Shown here: one piece after another, positions 1-9,600 of the stretch
How positions within the stretch are numbered: the stretch's first letter is position 1
Layout of the letters: each line of letters starts with the position of its first letter
DNA from: Pyxidicoccus fallax
GTDB lineage: Bacteria > Myxococcota > Myxococcia > Myxococcales > Myxococcaceae
Assembly: GCF_012933655.1 (NCBI RefSeq)
Contig: NZ_JABBJJ010000003.1
Span: 1 to 64,000 of the forward strand
Reading direction: 5' to 3'
DNA length: 64,000 nt
Position numbers and translations under genes: made by a program
Notes under the pieces: generated by a model
Told to the model about the DNA's origin: nothing
Database searches by the model: none
The model's input: only the letters and a program-made list of their open reading frames with translations

Positions 1-13
1 GTATAAGAGACAG
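1..13. other. Sequencing-adapter remnant (Tn5 mosaic end)
   Basis: The first 13 bases, gtataagagacag, equal the 3' end of the 19-bp Tn5 mosaic end used in Nextera-type libraries. They are best read as untrimmed adapter at a contig end, not genomic DNA. The true genomic sequence therefore begins near base 14, right before the first candidate start codon. Confidence 0.85.
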
Positions 14-15
14 GG

Positions 16-978
16 ATGGGGATGTGGACCTCGATGGGGAGGTGGGATTGGGAGAACCTGGGCGAGGTGACGCTCCGCGAGTCGGCGGCGGCGCTGGCCG
101 GGCGCGGCTACGGCCACGTGCGTGCCGAGGAGCTGGCGAGGGCGGGGGGCATGTCCGTAGGCAGCTTCTATCGGCGCTATGGCAGCAAGGCGGGCTTCGC
201 GCGGGAGGTGCGCCAGTGGGCCGAGACCGAACTCTGCCGCATCGCACGCGTGGACTTCGAGCTGGCGCGGCCGGAGGGCGGCTTTCGCGAGGTCTTCGAC
301 AGCTTTTGGGAGGACCTGGCGTGGTGCGCGACGAGAAAGCCGGAGCTGTTCCACTTCACCTTCATGCACTGGCATCCGGACTCGCTGGAGCCGGAGGCCC
401 TGGGTGCCCAGGCGCGGGAGTTGGTGAGGGAGGTGCTGGCGCACGGTGAGCGCGCGGGGGCGCTGGCGCCTGGAAGCGTGCAGGTGGGCGAGGGCCTCAT
501 TTGGGGAGCGCTGGCGGAGTTGGTGCGGGCAGTGGCGCGGGGAGACGAGCAGGGCGCGCTGGAGAACGTCATCCCCCTGGGGCGGGTGCTCTGGAAGGCG
601 CTGGCTGCGGAGGAGGACTCCGGTGCCGGAGGCGGGCGAACGGCTCCACCGGAGGGCGCTGACACCGAAGGCGCTGAGGCGGCAAGCGTGGGGACTCCAT
701 CTCTGGAGGGGGCTGCGATGGAAGGCCCGGGTTCCGGTGTCGTAAGCGCGTTGCCTCCAGGCGCCGCGGCGCTGGACGCGTTCGGAGCGGAAGACTCGGG
801 TGCGGGCAGCGTGGGGACTCCGCTATCGGGTCAGGGGCTTGAGGACGCCTCAACTGCCCGAGACTCCGGGGCAGAAGCGCTCGGAGCGACGGGAGTGCTT
901 CGAGGTGACGGTTCCTTCCGGAGCGGGACACGCTCTCCGGCTCGAGAGCGTGCTCGCTCTCCCTGTCCCGGGCGGCGC
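16..978 (+). CDS. TetR/AcrR-family transcriptional regulator, 3' end uncertain
   Basis: Residues about 16-65 form a TetR N-terminal DNA-binding domain. The helix-turn-helix lies near residues 36-58, with the typical pattern AEELARAGGMSVGSFYRRYGS. Residues about 65-200 look like the all-helical ligand-binding half. A normal TetR would end near base 620. Here the frame stays open through a Gly/Ala/Ser/Pro-rich tail and on through the antisense of the next gene to 2328. The end given is only the boundary of the neighbouring real gene. A 14-bp exact repeat (685-698 and 808-821) sits in the tail. The ATG at 16 lies 3 bp after adapter sequence, so the true start could be further upstream and lost. 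The ligand is unknown. Confidence 0.6.
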
Positions 979-2115
979 TCACCTTCCGAGCGCCGCGCGG
1001 ATGAGGGGCTGGAGCTCGCCGGAAAGGTTCACCGAGAAGCCGACGACACCCTCGTCCTGGCGGTCCAGCTGCATGCCGAGGATGGCGTAGTAGCCCGCCT
1101 CGCGGTCCATCCACGGCGTCCAGCCGAAGGCGCCCGGCGAGCTGATGACGTCACAGCCCTCCGCCGGGGTGGCGCATTGCAGCCAGGCCGTCAGCCCGTA
1201 GCGGAACGGCAGGCTGAGGTCCTTCACGGGGGAGTTGCCAATCACCACGCCGGGGAAGGGCTCGCGCGCCTGGGCGTCGAACAGCTCCGGCGTGCCGACC
1301 TCCCGTCCGGCTTGGCGGCCCTTGTGGAAGACGAGCGCGAAGAGCGGGGCGTATTCGTTCATCGACGTGCGCAGTCCACCGGCGATGAGCGGGTTGGTGA
1401 TGCCCTGGGCCTGACGTGGCCGGGTGAAGTACGTGACGTCCTCGGGCAGGCCGAGCGGGGTCGCCAGCGTCTCGCGGAAGAGGGTGTTCCAGCTCTTGCC
1501 GGTGGTCACCTCGGCCATGCGCGCGGCCACGTGCAGGTGGGTGCTGCCATAGTCGAAGCGGGTGCCGGGCGGAGCGACGGGGTTCGTGCTGGCGATGGTG
1601 GCGACGCAGTCCGCGAGGGTGATGCCCGCCTGCACGGTGCAGAGGTGCTCGTTCTGGAGCCCGGAGGTGAACGAGAGCAGGTGGCGCAGGGTGATGTTCG
1701 CCTTGTCTCCGCTCCAGCCGAGCATCTGCCCCGTCGTGGAGTCCAGCGAGAGGTGGCCCTGGCGGATGACCTCGAAGAGGACGGTGCCGGCAATCATCTT
1801 CGAGGCGGAGGCCACCGCCACGCGGCGGTCCGGCGCGAAGTCGCCCACCATGTGCTCGTACACCTTGCGGTCCTGGGAGTCGTAGACCGCGAGCCCCAGC
1901 CCCGGCACGGACGTGCCCGCGTCGGCGACACGGGCTTCCAGCAGCGTCGTCACCGCGTCCCACGGAGAGCCCGCGTCGGGGACGGTGCCACCGCCATCCG
2001 GGAGGCCCGCGTCGGGCGGGGTCCCGCCGTCCGGGATGGGCGAGTCGTCGTCACCTCCGCAGGCCCACAGCAGCACACTCAGCGCCAGCCCCAGCACGCG
2101 CACCCGGTTCGTCAT
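979..2115 (-). CDS. Serine hydrolase of the beta-lactamase (class C/PBP-like) family, lipoprotein
   Basis: The 378-residue product starts with a lipoprotein signal whose lipobox is LWAC with Cys19. A Gly/Pro/Asp-rich linker follows, to about residue 50. The hydrolase domain has the active-site SxxK motif as S103-A-S-K106. The second motif is Y189-G-S191 where class C enzymes have YxN; Ser at this place is seen in esterase-like members. These features predict a periplasmic or outer-membrane-anchored hydrolase acting on peptidoglycan peptides, beta-lactams or esters; the substrate cannot be told from sequence. It converges with the TetR gene and seems monocistronic. Confidence 0.85.
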   Translation of the reverse strand: MTNRVRVLGLALSVLLWACGGDDDSPIPDGGTPPDAGLPDGGGTVPDAGSPWDAVTTLLEARVADAGTSVPGLGLAVYDSQDRKVYEHMVGDFAPDRRVAVASASKMIAGTVLFEVIRQGHLSLDSTTGQMLGWSGDKANITLRHLLSFTSGLQNEHLCTVQAGITLADCVATIASTNPVAPPGTRFDYGSTHLHVAARMAEVTTGKSWNTLFRETLATPLGLPEDVTYFTRPRQAQGITNPLIAGGLRTSMNEYAPLFALVFHKGRQAGREVGTPELFDAQAREPFPGVVIGNSPVKDLSLPFRYGLTAWLQCATPAEGCDVISSPGAFGWTPWMDREAGYYAILGMQLDRQDEGVVGFSVNLSGELQPLIRAALGR

Positions 2116-2188
2116 CGAAATCCTCCGTGGCGGTGTTCAACACGGGGCGCGGCCGATGGTTGCGGGCGTGTCGCCGTTTGGAGCCGTC

Positions 2189-3109
2189 TCAGCGGGCGGG
2201 ACTTTCGAGTCCGGACAGCACCCGGTTGCGGACCTTCAGCCAGGCCTGCTGCCGGAAGAGGTAGGTGGAGCAGACGCGACGCCAGGTCCACACGTCGGGC
2301 AGGTTCCACCACTTCGCCGGAGGCTTGATTCCCTTGTCGCGCAGGTTGCCGATGCCCCGGTAGCCCACGCCGTCCAGCCCATAGGCGCTGTTGGACTCCA
2401 GCAGGAGGACCTTGTCCGTGGCCGCGTGGTGGTCCACCACCAGGAAGGTGTGGCCCGAGCGCCACTGGTTGCGCCAGCCCTGGATGAGGGTCCACGGGTG
2501 GGGCGGCACGTCGGGGGAGGGCGCGGCAATCGCCATCCCGCTCTCCACGGCGGCCGTCACCGGCGAGAAGTAGTCCTCCGAGGAGGCAATCATCATCTGC
2601 CGGTGGCGGCGTGGGTCCCACTCGAAGGCCGTGCCATTCGCGTCGGCGAAGGCCTTCACCGTCAGGGCCTCGACGAAGGTGCAGCAGTTGTTCACCGCGG
2701 GAGGCGCGAGCGGCAGGCGGATGCCCGGAAGCACCCACGGGTAGCGCGCTTCATCGAGTTCGTAGCGGTAGGGGACGAACGCCGCCAGCAAGGCCGTCAG
2801 CCGCTCCTCGTCCACGGCGAGCGGCTCGGTGGTGAACGCGAGCCGGGCGACGGGCGGAGGCTTCTCCAGGTTCAGCAGCTTCGCGTACTGCTGGGTGTGC
2901 CAGCGCACGCAAATCCAGGTGTCGAGCGCGCCCAGGGTCGGCATCTCCAGCCGCGCGAAGTGGGTGCCGGGCGTCGGGAAGTCTCGCTTCTCCTCGAGGA
3001 CAATGTAGTCGCCCGGCTCGACATAGCCCTCGAACTGCGAGGTCGTGTCCGGTTCGATGAAGCCGCGCAGGCGAATGGGGAGCCGCGCGACACGATAGGT
3101 ATCCGGCAT
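2189..3109 (-). CDS. Putative papain-fold (NlpC/P60- or CHAP-like) protein with N-terminal SH3-like region
   Basis: This 306-residue protein has no signal peptide that I can see. Residues about 1-45 (arginine-rich start, then GFIEPDTTSQFEGYVEPGD) resemble a small SH3-like beta domain. Further on, Cys142-Cys143 in NNCCTFVEAL, His220 in SGHTFLVVDHH and the polar ESN at 238-240 occur in the order Cys, His, polar residue of papain-like amidases. This is inference from motif order, not a recognised family hit. The gene is 73 bp upstream of the beta-lactamase-like gene on the same strand, so the two may share a transcript. Confidence 0.6.
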   Translation of the reverse strand: MPDTYRVARLPIRLRGFIEPDTTSQFEGYVEPGDYIVLEEKRDFPTPGTHFARLEMPTLGALDTWICVRWHTQQYAKLLNLEKPPPVARLAFTTEPLAVDEERLTALLAAFVPYRYELDEARYPWVLPGIRLPLAPPAVNNCCTFVEALTVKAFADANGTAFEWDPRRHRQMMIASSEDYFSPVTAAVESGMAIAAPSPDVPPHPWTLIQGWRNQWRSGHTFLVVDHHAATDKVLLLESNSAYGLDGVGYRGIGNLRDKGIKPPAKWWNLPDVWTWRRVCSTYLFRQQAWLKVRNRVLSGLESPAR

Positions 3110-3202
3110 GGACGTCCTCCGCGAGCAGGTGCGTCGTGCATTCTCGCACGCCGGGCGGAAGGGTATCCCTGGCCCCCCGGGGCAGTCACCGGACCGCGGA
3201 CG

Positions 3203-6200
3203 TCACGAGTGCAGCAACTTCACCTGCAGGCCCGCCGTCCTGGGGCGGTCGCTCCATTTCTGGAAGGAGAGCTCGAACGCCTCCACGGCCCGGGCCAGGG
3301 GGCCGTCGGCGCTCTGGAAGAGCCTCCACGCGTCCACAGAGGACTCCGCATCCAGGCCGAGGATGACGAGGGGACCCTTCCCGGCCGGTGCCAACACCGG
3401 CCGCACGAAGACGCGGCGGTCGCCCTCCAACGGGTAGACCAACGTCGTGAGATGCCCGAGCACCCAGCCCGCCGCCGCCTCGCGCTCGTCGTCCCGGAGC
3501 GCGCTGATGGTGAGCTCCAGCCGGGCTTGAAAGGCATGGGCCTCGTCCACCGGTGTGAAGAGCGACTGCCACGCCTCGGCGGTGCCTGACTGGCGGGCCT
3601 GCCTCACCACGTCTCGGCCCCGAGCGAATTCCCCGCGCATCACGCGGAAGGTGGAGCGCGACACGTTGCGCGCGGTGTTGCGGGCGGGCGCCGCGGGCGC
3701 GATGACCGGGAAGAGGTCCCGCTTGCCGTCGGGCCGGTAGCGCGCCGTCTCGGGCGTGAGGGCCACCGGCTGGGGCCAGGGCCAGGCGGCGAACGTCTCG
3801 AAGAAGTGCGCGAGCAGCGATACGTCGGAGACGGTCTTCTCCCGAGGGGCTCGCGTGCAGGCCCACGCCGCCATCACCGCCCAGGACAGGCCTCCCACGT
3901 AGCCCAGGGCATGCGAGTAGATGCCACGCGCCTTCGCCCAGGCCTTCACCGTGCGCAGCAGCGTGCGGAAGCGCTCGAGCCCGGCGTCCGCTCGCGTCAC
4001 CGCGTCGAGCAGGCCGTGGATGTCCGCGAGTCCCAGCACGGAGCGGAGCCCGGCGGTGTCGAGTGCCTCTGAATGCAGTGCCAGCAGTTCCTCGGGAGCG
4101 CAGGGCTCCACGCCCTCCGGGCGGCTGGCGTAGGCCACGTCGAAGCTCACGCCGCCCAGGGACAGCTTCACCAGGGGAATGGCGGCGTCGGCCACGAAGC
4201 GGCCCGTCGCGGAGGCCGCGGACAGCTCCTGGATGAGCGCCTGTGCGAAGGCCTCACGCGACAGGTGAGAGGGGCCGATGGCCACCGCGTCCACGTCGCT
4301 CCCAGGCCCGTCCGTGCCGAGGAGATACGAGCCGTAGGGGTGCAGCTCCGCGCCGACACGGGTGCAGAGCGCCTGGAGCCGCCGCACGGCCTCCTCGCGG
4401 GCGTGCCGCGCCGTGGGGGTCATGTCGACTCCGTGGGCGGAGAGCACGGAGCGGAGGTCGGGGTCCTTCTCCTCCTTTTGAGGCGAGGGGCTGTCCGGAA
4501 TGGGGGCGCGCTTCGGAGTTCCGAGCGGCACCCGCCGCACCACCTCGAACGGCGTGTCTCCCTTCCTGCGGATGATGCAGACCTCGCGCACCTCGAACGT
4601 GAGCGGCCGCCAGTGCCTCGCCCACGCGGCCAGCGTCCGCTCGATGTCGGCGGCTCCCGAGCGCGGGATTTGCCCGATGGAGAGGTGCGGGGTGAAGCCT
4701 CGCGCCGACTTGCGGCCCTGTTCGTCACACTCGGGCAGTGCCTTCTCCAGCGCCGCGTGCAGTGCCTGGAGCGCTCCTCGTGGACAGTCCTCCGGACGGA
4801 GCCACGCCGTCACGTTGGTCCGGTGCTCGAAGTGGCTGAACTCGGAGAGCGATACCTCGAACGGCTGCACGTCCCGGAGCGCCTCCGTGAGCAGGGCCTC
4901 CGCGTCATCGAAGTGCTCCTCCGGGAGGAACGGGTAGAGCAGGGTGATGTGCGGCATCCAGCGCTGGAACTTCGAGTCATGCTTCCGGCGCAGCGCCTGG
5001 ATGGGCTCCCACACGGAGTCGGGCGGGATGAGCACCACGGCGGTGTGGTGGACGAGCTTTGTCGAAGGTGGACGCGGTCGGTGCGAGCGGGTCCGGTGCA
5101 GGACACAGCGAACGCCGAAGTGGTCCGACAGGTGGAGCGCGCGTCCGTCCGGTGCCCGTTGTCCCTCCAGCGGAGCCTCGCCCAGGAGCTCCACCGACTC
5201 CGGCACGAGCCGCCCCGAGGGCGAGGACACCATCACCCGGTCCAGCCGCTGGCGCCGCCCGGAGCGCGTGGTGAGCGCGGCCATGGCGTTGAGGACGGGG
5301 TCGTAGGTCTCTCCGCCTTCCGAGGGCCGCAGCGCCGGCCATGCGTCCACGAAGCCCGCCTCGGTGAACACCTGGTTCTCGGGCTCGGCGTCGCCGAAGT
5401 TGAAGTCTCCGGCCAGCACCACGTCCGACGCGGACTCCGCTTCGCCCGTGCCGAGCGAGCGCGCCCACTCGACGAGCGCCTGGACCTGACGGGCCCGCAC
5501 GCCAACTCCCGTGGGTGCGTGATTGCTCGTCAGGTGATGCGTGGCCACCCACAGCGGGGCGTCCTCCAGGTCGAACCGGGCCGCGATGATGCGCTTGTCG
5601 CGCGAGAAGACCCGCTGCGACAGCGCGGAGAACGGGAGTCGGGACAGGAGCACCTGTCCATACGGCGTCACCGTGGCGGCGCCGGGACCTTCCGACAGCC
5701 AGTAGCGCTCGCGCACCCAGGGCTCCGCGAGCAGCGCCTGGAGGAAGGGCGGGGTGACCTCCTGCAACGCGATGACGTCCGCGCCGGTGTCCCGCAGAAG
5801 CGCGAGCATCGCCGGCACCCTGCGCTCCGTGGCGAGCCGTTGCTCCGCGTCGTACACGTCGAAGAGGACGTTGAACGTGAGGACCGTGAGCCGCTCGGGT
5901 GGGGGAAGGGGAGCGTCGGCCTGGGACTGCACCCAGGCGCTGGTGCTCGCGTCAAAGCTCCAGGAGGGAAGAGGAGTGAAGTCGGCCGACGTGCCGACAG
6001 ACGCCCCACCTGGACGTGTACCGTTCGCGACGGCGGGTGCATCCTCCCGCGCAGCCACTTCATGTGTCCGCCCACTCGCGGCACGCGCTGCCTCCCGCGG
6101 GGACGCCTCACGGAGCCGCATGCCGTTCGCGACGGCAGGCGCGTCCTCCCGCGCGGAGACCTCGCTGGAGAGCGGATTGCTTGGGACAGGTGTCTCCTCC

Positions 6201-6490
6201 TCCCGTGCGGGAGCCGCCACGGTGGGCGCTGGCTCCTGCACGGAAGGGGTGAGGGACGCCAGCAGGTCGATGCGCTGCTTGCGGTCCCACACCACCTGAC
6301 GGCCGCGCTTGAAGTACCAGACGCGGTGCCAGGGAATCTCCCCGTCGGGGACGAAGGCCTCGAAGGGCATCTCCTCCAGTTGTTCGAGGTGCGCGTCGTA
6401 GCCGATGACGAACTCGCGCGCGTCGAGCCGAGGGTCCCACCGGATGCGGTGGTACACCTCACGGCTGGTGGTGAATCGTTCCTGGGACAT
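3203..6490 (-). CDS. Four-domain RNA end-processing protein: MJ1316-EEP-2H phosphoesterase-nucleotidyltransferase (copy 1)
   Basis: The 1095-residue product fuses four enzymatic or recognition domains. Residues 5-80 are an MJ1316/DUF504 domain, proposed in the literature to recognise RNA ends with cyclic phosphate. Residues 81-198 are a linker with an imperfect repeat (AREDAPAVANG twice). Residues 199-465 are an endonuclease/exonuclease/phosphatase domain with E244, D362-N364 and D457-H458. Residues 480-655 are a 2H phosphoesterase (LigT-like) with H514-I-T516 and H602-L-S604. Residues 675-1060 are a poly(A)-polymerase-type nucleotidyltransferase with G720-S721, D732, D734 and D784. All expected catalytic residues are present. 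The start at 6490 (MSQERF) is chosen over the ATG at 6583 because it aligns with the start of the paralogue upstream. A role in RNA repair or tailing is inference. Confidence 0.85.
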   Translation of the reverse strand: MSQERFTTSREVYHRIRWDPRLDAREFVIGYDAHLEQLEEMPFEAFVPDGEIPWHRVWYFKRGRQVVWDRKQRIDLLASLTPSVQEPAPTVAAPAREEETPVPSNPLSSEVSAREDAPAVANGMRLREASPREAARAASGRTHEVAAREDAPAVANGTRPGGASVGTSADFTPLPSWSFDASTSAWVQSQADAPLPPPERLTVLTFNVLFDVYDAEQRLATERRVPAMLALLRDTGADVIALQEVTPPFLQALLAEPWVRERYWLSEGPGAATVTPYGQVLLSRLPFSALSQRVFSRDKRIIAARFDLEDAPLWVATHHLTSNHAPTGVGVRARQVQALVEWARSLGTGEAESASDVVLAGDFNFGDAEPENQVFTEAGFVDAWPALRPSEGGETYDPVLNAMAALTTRSGRRQRLDRVMVSSPSGRLVPESVELLGEAPLEGQRAPDGRALHLSDHFGVRCVLHRTRSHRPRPPSTKLVHHTAVVLIPPDSVWEPIQALRRKHDSKFQRWMPHITLLYPFLPEEHFDDAEALLTEALRDVQPFEVSLSEFSHFEHRTNVTAWLRPEDCPRGALQALHAALEKALPECDEQGRKSARGFTPHLSIGQIPRSGAADIERTLAAWARHWRPLTFEVREVCIIRRKGDTPFEVVRRVPLGTPKRAPIPDSPSPQKEEKDPDLRSVLSAHGVDMTPTARHAREEAVRRLQALCTRVGAELHPYGSYLLGTDGPGSDVDAVAIGPSHLSREAFAQALIQELSAASATGRFVADAAIPLVKLSLGGVSFDVAYASRPEGVEPCAPEELLALHSEALDTAGLRSVLGLADIHGLLDAVTRADAGLERFRTLLRTVKAWAKARGIYSHALGYVGGLSWAVMAAWACTRAPREKTVSDVSLLAHFFETFAAWPWPQPVALTPETARYRPDGKRDLFPVIAPAAPARNTARNVSRSTFRVMRGEFARGRDVVRQARQSGTAEAWQSLFTPVDEAHAFQARLELTISALRDDEREAAAGWVLGHLTTLVYPLEGDRRVFVRPVLAPAGKGPLVILGLDAESSVDAWRLFQSADGPLARAVEAFELSFQKWSDRPRTAGLQVKLLHS

Positions 6491-6564
6491 GGCGGCCGCC
6501 GGAGGTCGGAGGGAAGAAAGCGTACACCCATCGTCCCGGACACCCAGGGCGGGCACGCGAGGCT

Positions 6565-6596
6565 CCTGACGCCGGTTCCACATTCCGGCTGACAGG
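6565..6596 (-). promoter_or_regulatory. Duplicated upstream block of the copy 1 gene
   Basis: On the minus strand this 32-bp block begins CCTGTCAGCCGG and ends GGCGTCAGG, and closely matches the block upstream of the paralogue at 9850-9881. A second shared element, GGTGTACGCT, lies nearer each start codon (TACGCT at 6519-6524 here). The spacing between the two elements is about 40 bp here and 19 bp in the paralogue. This suggests a promoter or operator copied with the gene. Confidence 0.45.
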
Positions 6597-6619
6597 TGTC
6601 TCTCCGACCTCGAACGTCC

Positions 6620-9600
6620 TCACGTCCCGGGGCGGCTCAGGGTGGAACGGGTGTGGAGCTCCCAACGGATGCTGCCGTACCAGGTGTACGGTCTCTCATC
6701 GAAGGTGGCGATGAACCTCTCCATCGCCTGTTCCACGAAGCTGTCGGGCTTCAGGACGAGCTCCCACGGACTTCCGGCGGCGCCGACATCCAGGCCGATG
6801 CGCAGTGAGGGAGAATCGTCTGGGAGCTCATGGGGCCGCACGAAGATGCGACCGTCGCCTTCCAGCGCGTGAAGCAACGTGGAGAGGTGCCCGCGCATCC
6901 ACTCCTCGAACGGCGGGAAGTCCCCCAGCCATATCCCGAGCAGGGTGAACTCCAGCCAAGCGGGAAACTCCCGGGTGATGTCCAGCGGCTCGAAGAGCGC
7001 GTCCCAGGCCTCGGGCGTCTTCCGGGCGCGGGCCTGCTCCACCAGGTCGCGAGCCCGTGCGAGCTCCTCGCGCAGCACCCTGAAGGTGGACCGCGTCATG
7101 TCGCGCACGGTGTTGCGCGCCGGCAGCGCGGGCGCCATCACGGGCACGAGCTCCCGGGTGCCATCGGGCCGGTCGCCCGCCGTCTCGGGTGTGAGGGCCA
7201 CCGGCTGGGGCCAGGGCCAGGCGGCGAACGTCTCGAAGAAGAATGCGAGCAGCGACACGACGGAGCCCGCCCGCTCCCGGGGCGCCCGGGTGAAGGCCCA
7301 GGCGGCCATCACCGCCCAGGACGGGTCACCCGGGTAGCCCAGCGCGTGCGAGTGGATGCCGCGCGCCTTCGCCCAGGCCTTCACCGCGCGCAGCAGCTCG
7401 CGGAAGCGCTCGGGCCCGCCCTCCACGCGCGCCACCGTTTCGAGCAGCAAGCGTGTGTCCGCCACGCCCAGCAGGGCGAGGAACCCAGGGGTGTCGAGCC
7501 CGTCGGAGTGGAGCGCCAGCAGCTCCGCGGGGTCACACGGCGCCACCCCCGCCGGCCGGTTCGCGTAGGACACCTCGAAGCGCACGTCGCCCAGGGTCAG
7601 CTTCACACGGGGATGGGTGGCATCGGCCAGGAAGCAGCTGTTCCGGGCGGACAGCTCGTCCTGGGGAGGCAGCTCATCGAGGAGGGCGTGCGCGAAGTCC
7701 TCGCGCGACAGGTGCGAGGGGCCGATGGCCACCACGTCCACGTCGCTGTCCGGACCGTCCGTGCCGAGGACGTATGCGCCATACGGGTGCAGCTCCGCGC
7801 CGACCCGGGCGCAGAGGCCCTGGAGCTGCCGCACCGCTTCGGCGCGTGCGCGCCTCGTCGCGGGCCCTGTCTCGAACCCATGCGCGACGAGGGCGGAGCG
7901 GAGGAGTGCTTCCTCATCCTCGGGCGAGGAGCGGCCCCACTTCGGGGCGGAGCGCTTCCGGGGCTTCGTGCCTCCCAGCGGCACGCGCCGCACGACCTCG
8001 AACGGGTTGTCGCCCTGCCTGCGGACGATGCAGACCTCGCGGACCGTGAAGTCGAGCGGGTGCCAGAGCTCCCCGTTCAGCCGCTGCATGGACATGTTGA
8101 CGTCCGCGGCGCGCGAGACCGGGAACTGGCCGACGGTGAGGTGCGGCGTGTATCCCTTCGGGGACAGGCGGCTCTGCTCGTCACACCCGGGCAGCGCACG
8201 CTCCAGCTTCGCGTGCAGCGCCTCGAGCGCTCCTTGAGGCTGGGCGTACGGTTGGAGCCAGACCGTCACGCTGGAGCCGTGCTCGAACGCGTCGTATTGC
8301 CCGAGCGAGACGTCGAAGGGCTTCACGTCCCGGAGCGCCTCCACGAGCCACGCCTCCACCTCGCCGAAGTGCTCCTCCGGGTAGAAGGGGTGGAGCAGGG
8401 GGATGTGCGGCATCCACTGCGCGAAGTTCGAGTCGTACTTGCGACGGAGCGCCTGGATGGGCTCCCACAGCGGCTCGTCGGGGATGAGCACCAGGGCCGT
8501 GTCGTAGGCCAACGAGGTCGTGTCCCCGCGCGGCCGTGCGGGCGCTGGCGTGTCCTCCTCGGGCTGGAGCGCGTCGCCCCGGCGCAGGACACAGCGGACG
8601 CCGAAGTGGTCCGACAGGTAGAGCGCATCACCCGACGGGGCGGGCGGGCCCTCGAGCGGAGCCTCTCCGAGAAGCGCTATCGCCTCCGGGACGAGCCGCT
8701 CCGAGGGGGAGGACACCAGGACCCTGTCCAGCCGCTGAGGCCTTCCGGAGCGCGAGGTGCGCGCGGCCAGCGCGTTGCGGGTGGGGTCATGGGTCTTCCC
8801 TTCCCCATCCCTGGGGTGCAGTGCGTCCCACGCATCCGTGATGTTGGCCTCGACGAACGTGCGGTCCTCGGGTGACCAGAAGTCGAAGTTGAAGTCACCG
8901 GCCAGCACCACGTCCGGCGAGGACGCCTCGTCCTCCTCGTCGAGCGAGCGGACCCACTGGATGAGGGTCTCGATTTCACTGGCCCGCACGGCGCCACCCT
9001 CGGGTGTGCGGTTGCTCGTCAGGTGCTGCGTGGTGACCCACAGCGGGGTTCCATCCACGGCGAGCCGGGCCGCGATGATGCGCTTGTCGCGCGAGAAGGC
9101 ACGCTGGCTCAGCGCGGTGAACGGGATGCGGGACAGGAGCACCTGTCCATACGGAGTCACGGTGGCGGCGCCCGGGCCTTCCGACAGCCAGTAGTGCTCG
9201 CGCACCCAGGCCTCGGCGAGCAGCGCGCGGAGGAAGGGCGGGGTGACCTCTTGCAATGCGATGACGTCCGCGCCGGTGTCCCGCAGCAGCGCGAGCATCG
9301 CCAGCGTCCTGCGCTCCGTGGCGAGCCACTCGGCGTCGTACAGGTCGAAGAGGACGTTGTACGTGACGACCGTGAGCCGCTCGAGGGAGGTGAGCGGGGT
9401 GCTGGCCGGGGCCTCCACCCACGCGCCTGCGCCCGCGTCGAAGCGCCAGCCCGGCAGGGACGTGAAGCCTCGGGTCGTGCCCGCGGCCACCTCCTCCGCG
9501 GAGGGCTTGGGCTCCTCCCCGGAACGGAGGAGGTGCGTCAGCTTGTCGATGCGCGTCGTGCGGTGCCAGACCATCTGGTCGCCGCGCTTGAAGTACCAGA

